From Acidimicrobiales bacterium (GTDB taxonomy: Bacteria > Actinomycetota > Acidimicrobiia > Acidimicrobiales > VFJN01), in NCBI GenBank assembly GCA_035316325.1, contig DATHJB010000080.1, positions 1 through 64,000 of the forward strand: a stretch of 64,000 bases of DNA. Direction: 5' to 3'. A program made the translations under genes and the position numbers. This document shows positions 8,634 through 16,784 of the stretch, in pieces; the first letter of the stretch is position 1, and each line of letters starts with the position of its first letter. Under the pieces are notes generated by a model. It was not told the DNA's origin. It ran no database searches and saw only the letters and a list, made by a program, of their open reading frames with translations.

Positions 8634-9236
8634 CTAGCGGGCTGCCCCGGAGGCGAACCGCTGGAGCACCCGGGCCGCCAGGCGCTCGGCCCAGAACCGG
8701 GTGGGCGAGCCGTCCGGGGCGTCGATCAGCACGTAGAAGGCCCGGCCGTGGCCCAGGACGTAGAGCAGGCCGTCCTGGTAGCGGGCGCTCTCGCCGAGAT
8801 CGACGTCCTCGGCCCGGCCCAGCAGGGCGACCATCCAGTCGTACCAGCGGCGGGCGTCGAAGGGGGTGCGCTCGTCGGCGGCGTGGCCCACGTGGATGCT
8901 GAACGACCAGCGCCGATCCGCACCTCCGCCCGAGGCCTCGAAGCGGACGCCGAGGTCGTCGTCGGAGTAGGTGAGCGACGGGCCGCCGACCGGCAGGCCG
9001 GTGATGGCGACCACCTCGTCGTGGGTCACGAGGGAGTAGGGGTCGGGGGCGCCGAGCGACATGGCGCGGCGGGCCACCTCGATGTCCTGGGGCTGCAGGT
9101 CAACGCCGTGGACACCGTGCGCCGACCGATCGTGGCCCACGCCCTGGGCGACGATGTTGGCCCTGGCCGCCTCCGCAGCCTCCCTGAACCGGTCGTCCCC
9201 GAATCCCACGGCGGTGACATTAGCCCTGGTCCCCAC
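8634..9236 (-). CDS. Hypothetical protein, about 200 aa
   Basis: Unrecognised. The C-terminal 140 residues (from MSLGAPDPYSLVTHDEVVAI) form a plausible compact domain with VRFEASGG, WSFSIHVGHAAD, DGLLYVLGHGRAFYVLID and ERLAARVLQRF, suggesting a small alpha/beta fold like secreted sensor or DUF3558-like domains. There is no signal peptide. The start is uncertain: GTG at 9236, GTG at 9209 or ATG at 9062. Same strand as the MFS and MDMPI genes. Confidence 0.6.
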   Translation of the reverse strand: MGTRANVTAVGFGDDRFREAAEAARANIVAQGVGHDRSAHGVHGVDLQPQDIEVARRAMSLGAPDPYSLVTHDEVVAITGLPVGGPSLTYSDDDLGVRFEASGGGADRRWSFSIHVGHAADERTPFDARRWYDWMVALLGRAEDVDLGESARYQDGLLYVLGHGRAFYVLIDAPDGSPTRFWAERLAARVLQRFASGAAR

Positions 9237-9264
9237 CAGGGGAGGAGCACCTGACCACCCCGGC

Positions 9265-10095
9265 TCAGATCAGGTAGGCGAGGTTCGACAGCACCTGCTC
9301 CGCCAGCTCGTGATCCCCCTCGGTCACGGTGGCAGAACGCACCCACGGGTGGTCCCAGGGACGGCGCCCGCCGACGACCCGGCAGAAGGTGGCGCCTGGC
9401 ATGGTGACGATCAGGTCGGGCTCGCCGGACATCCAGTCGACGACCCGCGCCTTGTCGCCCACCTCGATGTCCCAGCGGTGCGACATCGGGCCCTTCAGGT
9501 CGATCCGGGCCGTGGTGCCGGAGGGCAGCGCGGCCTTCTTGCCCACCACGTAGCCGATCGCGGCGGTGATCTCGTCGAGCACCACCTGGGGCGCCAGGCC
9601 GTCGAGGTGGCCGGGCCGGCCGATCGCCTCGCGCACGTCCTGCTCGTGGAACCACTGGTCCATCACCCGGATGCGCATGTAGCGGCCGTAGGTGTCCTCG
9701 CCGGCGGGGGTCCACGCCAGGGCGTCGAAGACCGCCTGGTCCATCTGGGCCAGCGCGGCCCGGCGCTCGGTCACCACCTCGCCGAGGTCGCCCAGCAGCT
9801 CGGAGCCCGAGCGCTCGCTGTACGACAGCACCCACGTCTCGTTGAAGCGGCCCATGTCGTTGCGGACGTGGGGCAGGTTGGGCGGCAGGCTCACGTCGGG
9901 CGTGGGCCGGCCCAGGAGCATCGATTCGGTGCCGACGATGTGGGCGTAGATGTCCTTCACCGTCCAGCCGGGCAGGTCGGTGGACTGCCGCCAGTCGGCG
10001 CCGTCCATCTCGACCGCCAGCGCCACCAGGGCGTCCCACTCCTCGTCGAGCGCGTTCAAGATGTGGCGCCGGTCGAGGATGGTGAGGGTCCTCAC
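9265..10095 (-). CDS. Mycothiol-dependent maleylpyruvate isomerase family enzyme (MDMPI/DinB fold)
   Basis: 276-residue protein of the actinobacterial family related to mycothiol-dependent maleylpyruvate isomerase. The N-terminal four-helix metal-binding domain shows WRQSTDLPGWTVKDIYAHIV and MDQWFHEQDVREAIG, whose His residues match the family's metal ligands; the C-terminal sterol-carrier-like part holds DKARVVDWMSGEPDLIVTM. The GTG start at 10095 was chosen because it overlaps the HAD stop by 4 bp (GTGA); a much longer frame upstream is an Arg/Pro-rich shadow. Substrate unknown. It implies a mycothiol-producing host. Confidence 0.88.
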   Translation of the reverse strand: MRTLTILDRRHILNALDEEWDALVALAVEMDGADWRQSTDLPGWTVKDIYAHIVGTESMLLGRPTPDVSLPPNLPHVRNDMGRFNETWVLSYSERSGSELLGDLGEVVTERRAALAQMDQAVFDALAWTPAGEDTYGRYMRIRVMDQWFHEQDVREAIGRPGHLDGLAPQVVLDEITAAIGYVVGKKAALPSGTTARIDLKGPMSHRWDIEVGDKARVVDWMSGEPDLIVTMPGATFCRVVGGRRPWDHPWVRSATVTEGDHELAEQVLSNLAYLI

Positions 10096-10796
10096 GATCG
10101 GTGCTCGGGGCCGGTCAGCTCGTCGGCGAAGGCGGCCAGCGAGTCGACGTGGCGGTGGTCGTGGTTCGGGCAGATGTGGAGCGGGTCGACGTGGACGGCG
10201 TGCATGCCGACCGCCGCGGCCCCGTCGGCGTCGAAGAGGCCGCTGTCGCCGATGTGGCAGATCCGCTCGGGTGGGAGGCCGAGGCCGGCGGCGGTGGCCA
10301 GGAACGTGGCCGGGTCGGGCTTGTGCTTGCCGAGCACCCCGGAGTCGGTGATCACCTCGACGGGGACGCCCGGGCCGGGGCCGACCTGGAGGATCTCGTG
10401 GCGGCGCAGCAGGTCCTCGATGGTGCCGTCGGCGTTGCTGGTCACGCCGAGCCGGTAGCCGGCGGCGAGGAGACGACGGGCCGCGTCGACGGCGCCGGGG
10501 AGCCGCTGGCACCAGATGGCCGCGGTGACCTCGGCGAGCAGGGCGGCGCCGGCCTCCAGGTACTCGTCGGGCACCCGCGCTCCGTGGAGGAAGCCCCGCT
10601 GGTAGTCGGTGAAGGTCTCGGGCTCGGATCCCGCCCAGTCGACCTCGGCCATGGCCCGGTAGTGGCCCTCGGTGAAGCGGGAGCGGTCGTGGGGGATGCC
10701 CCGGCGGTCGAAGGCCTGGGCGAGCATTCCTGCGTCGGGGGTCACGAGGACGCCACCGACGTCGAGGCTCACGGCGTCGAAAGCGCGCAAAGACAT
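10092..10796 (-). CDS. HAD family hydrolase (phosphatase-like)
   Basis: 234-residue haloacid dehalogenase-superfamily protein, subfamily IA. Motif I is degenerate (SLDVGGVLVTP, with Gly where the second Asp is usual), motif II is TSNADG, motif III Lys is in GKHKPDPATF, motif IV is ICHIGDSGLFDADGA. Loss of the second motif I Asp, the general acid/base, makes catalysis uncertain. Start at ATG 10796 (MSLRAFDAVSLDVGG); the longer frame to 10871 would run through an inverted repeat. Coupled by GTGA overlap to the MDMPI gene. Confidence 0.85.
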   Translation of the reverse strand: MSLRAFDAVSLDVGGVLVTPDAGMLAQAFDRRGIPHDRSRFTEGHYRAMAEVDWAGSEPETFTDYQRGFLHGARVPDEYLEAGAALLAEVTAAIWCQRLPGAVDAARRLLAAGYRLGVTSNADGTIEDLLRRHEILQVGPGPGVPVEVITDSGVLGKHKPDPATFLATAAGLGLPPERICHIGDSGLFDADGAAAVGMHAVHVDPLHICPNHDHRHVDSLAAFADELTGPEHRS

Positions 10797-10849
10797 ATCC
10801 GGTGGCGGCGAACCAACATGCCCTACAAGGTTGCCGAATCTCGGGCCGC

Positions 10850-10870
10850 TGTCACGTGGGTCACGTGACA
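10850..10870. promoter_or_regulatory. Perfect inverted repeat with two CACGTG cores
   Basis: TGTCACGTG (10850-10858), GGT, CACGTGACA (10862-10870): 9-bp perfect arms in the gap between the minus-strand HAD gene and the plus-strand metallo-hydrolase gene. It has the form of an operator for a dimeric regulator; no regulator is encoded alongside. Confidence 0.55.
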
Positions 10871-10987
10871 CAGAGGTGAAACTTGTCGAGGGGCGCCAAG
10901 GCCGGCAGGTCGGCGACCTGAGTGACCGGAGCGACGCGAGCGACCTGGGCTAACCCCGTCGGGCGGGGCGTCGGTACGCTCGCCCGG

Positions 10988-11713
10988 GTGACCGGGGACG
11001 ACGATCGCCTGTACTTCAAGCAGATCCTGTGCGGGAGGGACATCGCCCGCGACGACCCGATCGCCCGGCAGATGGTGAACTTCACCTACCTCGTGGGCGA
11101 CCGGGAGACGGGCGAGGCCGTGGCCATCGACCCGGCCTACGACATCAAGGGCCTCCTCGACGTCCTCGCCGCGGACGACATGCGACTCGTCGGCGCCCTC
11201 GCCACCCACTACCACGCCGACCACGTGGGCGGCGACATGATGGGCTACCAGATCAGCGGCGTCCGGGAGCTGCTCACGCTCGAGCCGGTGCCCGTCCACG
11301 TGCAGGCCGACGAGGCCCCCTGGGTCCAGCGGGTCACGGGCGCGGGCCTCGGTGACCTGGTGCAGCACGGGAGCGGCGATGTGGTCCAGGCGGGTGGCGT
11401 CCGGATCGAGCTGATCCACACGCCCGGCCACACCCCCGGCAGCCAGTGCTTCTTCGTGGACGGCCGCTACCTGGTGTCGGGCGACACCCTGTTCCTGGAG
11501 GGCTGCGGCCGCACCGACCTGCCCGGTGGCGACGCGGCCCAGCTCTACGACAGCCTCACCCAGAAGCTCGCCAAGGTGCCCGACGACGCCATCCTCTTCC
11601 CGGGCCACCTCTACTCGGCCGAGCCGTCGGCGTCGCTGGGCGAGACCCGCCGGATGAACTTCGTCTTCAAACCCCGCAACGTGCAGGAGTGGCTCGGGAT
11701 GTTCGGCCGCTGA
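10988..11713 (+). CDS. MBL-fold metallo-hydrolase (glyoxalase II-like)
   Basis: 241 residues with the metallo-beta-lactamase metal site THYHADHVGGD, further ligands in IHTPGHTPGSQCFFVDGRYL, the bridging Asp in VSGDTLFLEGCGRTDLPGG, and a last His in LFPGHLYS. Closest in pattern to glyoxalase II / persulfide dioxygenase-type hydrolases acting on thioesters or thiol adducts. The GTG start at 10988 follows the family start (DRLYFKQILCG). It is followed after 8 bp by a lipoprotein gene. Exact substrate unknown. Confidence 0.9.
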   Translation: MTGDDDRLYFKQILCGRDIARDDPIARQMVNFTYLVGDRETGEAVAIDPAYDIKGLLDVLAADDMRLVGALATHYHADHVGGDMMGYQISGVRELLTLEPVPVHVQADEAPWVQRVTGAGLGDLVQHGSGDVVQAGGVRIELIHTPGHTPGSQCFFVDGRYLVSGDTLFLEGCGRTDLPGGDAAQLYDSLTQKLAKVPDDAILFPGHLYSAEPSASLGETRRMNFVFKPRNVQEWLGMFGR

Positions 11714-11721
11714 GGCCGCCG

Positions 11722-12387
11722 ATGTCACGTTCGACGTTGGTCGCGGCGGCACTCGCCATGGCCCTCACCGGCTGCGGTGGCGGTGGCGACGACGACTCCG
11801 ACGACGCCCAGCCGGTCGACCCCCCGTCGACCACGGCGGCGTCGACGACCACGACCACGGCGGCCCCCGACCCGTACGCCGGTGCGACCGCCGAAGGCCT
11901 GCTCCTCACACCGGCCGACCTCGGACCGGGATGGGCCGTCGGCGCCCCACCGTCGCCCACCACCTGCGCGGGCGCACCCCTCGTCGAGGACCCGCTGACC
12001 TACGGCCCGCCCGACGACGCCGCCCAGGCGTCGCTGGAGAACGCCGAGCTGGGCGCCGTCGAAACCGTCGCCCTCCACCCGGACGACGCGACGGCACAAC
12101 GGGCCCTCGACGCCTGGCGCACCCGCATGGCGTCGTGCGCCCGTAGCGGCAGCGACGCCGGCATCGAGTACGTCATACGTATGGAGCCGGCGTCGCTCGG
12201 TCCCTACGGCGACGACTCGTGGGCGTCCCACCTCACCATCGAGGCGGCGGGGCAGACCTTCGCCGGCTACGAGGTCGTGCACCGCCAGGGTCGGGCGCTG
12301 GTCCACTTCAACGTCGTCGGCGCCGCGACGTCGCTGTCCGACCCGCGGGCCGAGGAGCTGATGGCGCTCGTCGTCGCCCGTCTCTGA
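11722..12387 (+). CDS. Secreted lipoprotein, unknown function
   Basis: 221-residue lipoprotein: MSRSTLVAAALAMALTGC with the lipidated Cys at 18, then a Gly/Asp and Thr-rich linker (TTAASTTTTTAAPDP) typical of actinobacterial surface lipoproteins, then a folded domain from about residue 55 (LLLTPADLGPGWAVG) resembling PknH-sensor-like or DUF3558-type extracellular domains. Two Cys (in TTCAGA and SCARSG) could form a disulfide. Start at ATG 11722; a longer frame from 11446 is a shadow of the upstream gene. Confidence 0.8.
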   Translation: MSRSTLVAAALAMALTGCGGGGDDDSDDAQPVDPPSTTAASTTTTTAAPDPYAGATAEGLLLTPADLGPGWAVGAPPSPTTCAGAPLVEDPLTYGPPDDAAQASLENAELGAVETVALHPDDATAQRALDAWRTRMASCARSGSDAGIEYVIRMEPASLGPYGDDSWASHLTIEAAGQTFAGYEVVHRQGRALVHFNVVGAATSLSDPRAEELMALVVARL

Positions 12388-12405
12388 CACGACCCCGCGG
12401 AGCTC

Positions 12406-13872
12406 CTAGCCGCGGTTGAACACCCAGGGGTGATCGGCGCGGAACCAGGCGCGGGCGTCCTTCCAGGTGCGGGGGCCGTAGGTGCGGTTGCTCAGCCGGG
12501 TCTCCTGGCGGGCCTGCTCGGCATCTTCCTGGCTGGGCCGGCACGGCAGCCGCGGGATCGAGATGTCGTGCAGCTGGGCGGAGTTCTGCCAGAAGATCTT
12601 GTGCTTGATCTCCTTGGTGAGCGCCGGGTAGCCGTAGCGCTCCTGCAGCTCCTCGCTGATCTCGAAGGTGCGCAACGCCTGGATCTGGTCCTGCGGCGTG
12701 CCGTACCAGAGCGAGTCGGTGCCCCACAGGATGCGGTCCTCGCCGAACGCCGTGAGCAGCTTGCCGAGCACGTGCGCGGCGGCGTCGGGCTGGGCCATCA
12801 GGACCTTCCACGTGGATCCGAGCTCGGCGTAGACGTTGCCGCCCGGGCCGATGTCGTTGTCCTCCACGGTCTTGATCAGCCGGTCGACGCCGCCGTTCGG
12901 GTTGGCGGGGTCGTACGGCCCCTCCGGCACTCCGGTCTCGAAGCCCGAGTGGTAGATGCAGAAGCGGATGTCGGGGTGGTTCGTGGCGGCGACGCCGATG
13001 TCGACCGGGTCGGCGAACTTCGGGGTGCCGACGCTGCCGAACCCCTTGTGGACGCAGACGATGTTGGGCCCGAGCTCCTCCACCTTGTTGAGGAAGGCCT
13101 CGCCGACCGGCTTGCCCTCGGGGTCGTGGTCGTCGAGGAACCAGCCGTCGCCCACGTTGCAGTAGGCCTTCCAGGCGGAGATCGGGTAGTCGGCGTGCTC
13201 CTGCTCCATCGCCTCCAGCGCCGCCGGCAGCTCGCCGACGTTGGCCCAGGCGTGGCCCTGCACGAGGATCCGGTTGTCGCCGCAGAGCTTCTCGACCTCG
13301 CGGCGGCAGTTGTCCATCACCTCGGCCGACAGCGGGTCGTAGGTGCCGACCGCCGGCAGCGCCGAGAGCACCCCGACCGTGGTGTCGCTGCGGTCGAAGA
13401 TCTCCTCGATCCAGCGCTCGGTGTTGAAGCAGCTGAACAGCTCGGGGTCTTCGCAGTCGCGGGCGCCGGCGAAGATCGAGCCGAAGTTGAAGCCCTCGTA
13501 GCCGGCCGGGTACTCGAGCAGGTGGCACTGCATGTCGATCACCGGCATGTCGTCGCCGAGGGTGTCGAGGGCGACGTCGGGGTCGACCATGGCGTCCTCG
13601 GGCACGTCGAAGTTGCCACCGGGCTTGGTGCCCTCGTCGGACGCCTCGTCGGAGCAAGCGGCGAGGGCGTAGAGCGTGGTGGCCGCGCCCATCGACGACA
13701 GCAGGAAGCGGCGGCGGTCCATGCCGATGCGACGGGCGTTCTCGTCGCACATCTCGCGGGCGCGGCGCTGTGCCTCGCGCACCAGCTCGGACGCCGGCTC
13801 GGGCGCGTACTCGCAGTTGGAGACCGGGTCGAGCTTGATCGGCAGGCCCGGGTCGACGTTCTTCGCAGCCAT
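12406..13872 (-). CDS. Tat-exported amidohydrolase 2 family lipoprotein
   Basis: 488-residue metal-dependent hydrolase of the amidohydrolase 2 (TIM-barrel) family: VIDMQCHLLEYPAGYEG near the barrel start, NIVCVHKGFG, and ILWGTDSLWYGTPQDQ with the conserved Asp. A twin-arginine signal MDRRRFLLSSMGAA with Cys73 (ALAAC) marks it as a Tat-exported lipoprotein. Oddly, 50 residues precede the twin arginines. The start at 13872 has a strong GGGGGGAT ribosome site, while the internal ATG at 13722 has none, so the extension looks real. Substrate unknown. Confidence 0.88.
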   Translation of the reverse strand: MAAKNVDPGLPIKLDPVSNCEYAPEPASELVREAQRRAREMCDENARRIGMDRRRFLLSSMGAATTLYALAACSDEASDEGTKPGGNFDVPEDAMVDPDVALDTLGDDMPVIDMQCHLLEYPAGYEGFNFGSIFAGARDCEDPELFSCFNTERWIEEIFDRSDTTVGVLSALPAVGTYDPLSAEVMDNCRREVEKLCGDNRILVQGHAWANVGELPAALEAMEQEHADYPISAWKAYCNVGDGWFLDDHDPEGKPVGEAFLNKVEELGPNIVCVHKGFGSVGTPKFADPVDIGVAATNHPDIRFCIYHSGFETGVPEGPYDPANPNGGVDRLIKTVEDNDIGPGGNVYAELGSTWKVLMAQPDAAAHVLGKLLTAFGEDRILWGTDSLWYGTPQDQIQALRTFEISEELQERYGYPALTKEIKHKIFWQNSAQLHDISIPRLPCRPSQEDAEQARQETRLSNRTYGPRTWKDARAWFRADHPWVFNRG

Positions 13873-13994
13873 CGCGTCATCCCCCCAAGTGGATTTTGCG
13901 TACGGGGTGCAGTTTGGCGCATGGGGCCGCGCCGCGCTTCTCGAATGTGACCCGAGGTAAGCACGGAACGTCGTCTTCGCGGCCCGTTCGTTGT

Positions 13995-14010
13995 GTTAGG
14001 AATACTTAAC
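13995..14010 (+). promoter_or_regulatory. Candidate iron-regulator box before siderophore operon
   Basis: GTTAGGAATACTTAAC, an imperfect palindrome ending directly before the GTG start of the aminotransferase gene. The TTAGG half and the TAAC end fit half-sites of DtxR/IdeR boxes, but only about 10 of 19 positions agree with the full consensus. Position before a siderophore operon is the main support. Confidence 0.4.
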
Positions 14011-15345
14011 GTGCAGGTTCCCGCTCTGACCCGCCAACGTCATCGTGAGTCCGCGGCTCGCACCTACTCCCGGCGCATCCCGATCGAGCTGGTCTCGGCC
14101 AAGGGCGTCTACGTCCGGGACAGCCACGGCAACGAGTACCTCGACTGCCTGGCCGGGGCGGGCGCGCTGCCGCTGGGCCACGGTCATCCGGCGATCGTCG
14201 CCGCCATCGAGGCGGCGCTGCGCGACGAGCTGCCGCTCACCACCCTCGACCTGACGACCCCCACCCGGGACGCCTTCATCGAGGAGCTGTTCACGGTGCT
14301 CCCACCGTCGCTCCAGGACGGGCGCATCCAGTTCTGCGGGCCCAGCGGGGCCGACGCCGTGGAGGCCGCGCTCAAGCTGACCAAGACCGCCACCGGGCGC
14401 ACCGGCATGGTGGCCTTCGGGGGCGGCTACCACGGCATGACGGCCGGCGGGCTGGCGCTCACCGGCGTCGTCGGCCCCAAGCGCCCCCTCGGCCCGCTGC
14501 TGCCCGATGTCCACCACCTGCCCTTTCCCGCCGGGTACCGGTGCCCGTTCGGCACGACGTCGCTGGAGGAGAGCGCGGTGCTGTGCGCCCGGGCCGTCGA
14601 GTGGGCGCTGCACGACGACCACAGCGGCATCGCCCCGCCCGCCGCCGTGGTGGTGGAGCCGGTGCAGGGCGAGGGTGGTGTCCACCCGGCGCCGCCGTCG
14701 TTCGGCCGGGCGGTGCGGGCGGCCTCCCGGGCGGCGGGGACGCTGCTGGTGGCCGACGAGGTGCAGACCGGGCTGGGGCGCACCGGCGAGCTGTGGGCGT
14801 CAGTGCCGGCGGGCCTGGAGCCCGACGTGCTGGTGCTGTCGAAGGCCGTCGGGGGCGGGCTGCCGCTCGCCGTGATCGTGTACCGGCGGGAGCTCGACGT
14901 GTGGGAGCCCGGTGCCCACGCCGGCACCTTCCGGGGCAACCAGCTGGCGATGGCGACGGGCACGGCGACGATCCGCTGCGTCGTGGGCGAGGGGCTGGTG
15001 GAGCACGCCGCGGTCGTGGGCGACCGGCTGGTCGAGGGCCTGCGGACGGTGTCGGCCGGCTGCCCCTGGGTGGGTGACGTGCGGGGCCGGGGGCTGATGG
15101 TGGGCGTCGAGCTGGTCGACCCGGCGCGGCTGGGACGCACGGGCGTCCCCGAGCCCGACGGTGCCGTGGCGTCGTTCCTGCAGCGGGCGATGCTCGACCG
15201 GGGCGTGATCGTCGAGGTGGGCGGCCGCTCCGACGCGGTCGTGCGCTTCCTGCCACCGCTCGTCATCGGACCGGAGGAGGTCGACCGGGTGATCGACGCC
15301 TTCGCCGCCGCGCTGGCGGTGATCCCCGCCGGAGGCCCCGCTTGA
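14011..15345 (+). CDS. Diaminobutyrate-2-oxoglutarate aminotransferase (RhbA-like)
   Basis: 444-residue class III PLP aminotransferase that converts aspartate semialdehyde to L-2,4-diaminobutyrate, first step of a diaminopropane-based siderophore. Motifs: FCGPSGADAVEAALKLTK, GGYHGMTAGGLALTG, VVVEPVQGEGGVHPAP, ADEVQTGLGRTG, and the PLP Lys278 in VLSKAVGGGLPLAV. The GTG at 14011 was chosen over the GTG at 13993 because the latter lies before the candidate operator and lacks family similarity. It overlaps the decarboxylase gene by 4 bp (TTGA). Order and content match rhbA of rhizobactin 1021 clusters. Confidence 0.92.
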   Translation: MQVPALTRQRHRESAARTYSRRIPIELVSAKGVYVRDSHGNEYLDCLAGAGALPLGHGHPAIVAAIEAALRDELPLTTLDLTTPTRDAFIEELFTVLPPSLQDGRIQFCGPSGADAVEAALKLTKTATGRTGMVAFGGGYHGMTAGGLALTGVVGPKRPLGPLLPDVHHLPFPAGYRCPFGTTSLEESAVLCARAVEWALHDDHSGIAPPAAVVVEPVQGEGGVHPAPPSFGRAVRAASRAAGTLLVADEVQTGLGRTGELWASVPAGLEPDVLVLSKAVGGGLPLAVIVYRRELDVWEPGAHAGTFRGNQLAMATGTATIRCVVGEGLVEHAAVVGDRLVEGLRTVSAGCPWVGDVRGRGLMVGVELVDPARLGRTGVPEPDGAVASFLQRAMLDRGVIVEVGGRSDAVVRFLPPLVIGPEEVDRVIDAFAAALAVIPAGGPA

Positions 15346-16784
15346 ACGCAGAGTTGTTCTACGGCACCCCGGGTCGGTTGCGCGAGGTGGTGGCACCCGT
15401 GGTCGACGCGCTCGACTGCTGGGTGCTGCAGCCCGAACGGGGGCCGGCGCCGGACGTCTCGCCCGAGGCGCTGGCGAAGCTGGTGGGGGCGATCGACGTG
15501 TGCCCGGACGACCCGGTGCCGTTCGACGAGGTGCTGGCCGACGTGGGCGAACGGGTGCTGGCCCACGGGGTGCGGCCGTTCGACCCCCGCTGCGTCGCCC
15601 ACCTGCACACGACCACGCTGCTGACGGCGGCCGCCACGGAGCTGGCGATCGGTGTGACCAACCAGTCGCTCGACTCCTACGACCAGGCACCGGCGGCCAC
15701 CCTGCTGGAGGACCACCTGGTGCGGTGGACGGCGGGGCTGCTGGGGCTGCCGGCCGGGGCGTCGGGCGTGCTGACCGCCGGGGGCACGGCGTCGAACCTG
15801 CTGGGGCTCCTGCTGGCGCGGGGCGACGTGACCACCGACGGTCTCCCCGCCGAAGCCCGCACCTGGCGGATCGTCGCGTCGGAGGCGGCCCACTTCTCGG
15901 TGCAGCGAGCCGCGGCGGTGTTGGGGCTGGGGCACCGGGCGGTCGTGCCGGTGGCGACCGACGGCAGCGGGCGGATCGACGTCGCCGCCCTCGACCAGGC
16001 GCTGGCCGACCTCGACCGCCAGGGCCTCCGCTGCATCGCCCTGGTGGGCACCGCCGGCACGACCGACCTCGGGGCGATCGACCCCCTGCCCGCCCTCGCC
16101 GAGCGGGCCGCCCACCGGGGCGCCTGGTTCCACGTCGACGCCGCCGTCGGTGCCGCCTTCGCCTTCAGCGACCGCCTGCGGCCGTGGCTCGACGGCATCG
16201 CCTCGGCCGACTCGGTCACCGCCGACCTCCACAAGCTGTGCTGGCAGCCGATCGGCGCCTCGCTGCTGCTGGCGCGCGACGGCCGGCGCCTCGACCTCGT
16301 CCGCCACCCCAGCGACTACCTCGACCGCGCCGACGACGAGGACGACGCGGACGACGGCAGCGGCCCGCTGAACCTCGTCGGCCGCTCGCTCGACACGTCC
16401 CGCCGCTTCGACGCCCTCAAGGTGGTGGTGTCGCTGCGGTCGACCGGGCGGCGCCGGATGGGAGCGATGGTCGAGCACCTGGTCGACCTGGCCGCGGCCA
16501 CGGCCGAGGTCGTCGCGGCCACGCCCGACCTGGAGCTGCTGGCGCCCGTGTCGTCGGTGACCGTGCTGTTCCGCTGGCGGCCACCGGGGAGCGACGACGG
16601 CGACGCCCTCGACGCCGCCAACACCGCCATCCAGCGGGCCCTGTTCGCCCAGGGCCGGGCGGTGTTGGGCCGCACCCGCCACCGGGGCCGGGTCGCCCTC
16701 AAGCTGACGCTGGTCAACCCGACGACCACGCTCGACGACCTCGTCCCGCTCCTCACCCTCGTCCGGGAGGCCGGCCATGGCTGA
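15342..16784 (+). CDS. L-2,4-diaminobutyrate decarboxylase (RhbB-like)
   Basis: 480-residue group II PLP decarboxylase making 1,3-diaminopropane from diaminobutyrate. Features: HLHTTTLLTAAATELAIGVT, NQSLDSYDQAPAATLLE, GVLTAGGTASNLLGLLLAR, HVDAAVGAAFAFSD and the PLP-binding Lys298 in ADLHKLCWQPIGAS; His184 in SEAAHFSV stacks on the cofactor. TTG start overlapping the previous stop. Its end overlaps the synthetase gene by 8 bp, so the steps are translationally coupled. Corresponds to rhbB. Confidence 0.92.
   Translation: MNAELFYGTPGRLREVVAPVVDALDCWVLQPERGPAPDVSPEALAKLVGAIDVCPDDPVPFDEVLADVGERVLAHGVRPFDPRCVAHLHTTTLLTAAATELAIGVTNQSLDSYDQAPAATLLEDHLVRWTAGLLGLPAGASGVLTAGGTASNLLGLLLARGDVTTDGLPAEARTWRIVASEAAHFSVQRAAAVLGLGHRAVVPVATDGSGRIDVAALDQALADLDRQGLRCIALVGTAGTTDLGAIDPLPALAERAAHRGAWFHVDAAVGAAFAFSDRLRPWLDGIASADSVTADLHKLCWQPIGASLLLARDGRRLDLVRHPSDYLDRADDEDDADDGSGPLNLVGRSLDTSRRFDALKVVVSLRSTGRRRMGAMVEHLVDLAAATAEVVAATPDLELLAPVSSVTVLFRWRPPGSDDGDALDAANTAIQRALFAQGRAVLGRTRHRGRVALKLTLVNPTTTLDDLVPLLTLVREAGHG

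Noticed and set aside
9265-10512. Longer MDMPI gene starting at 10512
   Set aside because: The extra 139 residues are Arg/Pro-rich shadow of the HAD gene; the GTG at 10095 fits the family start and overlaps the HAD stop.
10092-10871. HAD gene starting at 10871
   Set aside because: The extra N-terminus has no family match and would run through the perfect palindrome at 10850-10870.
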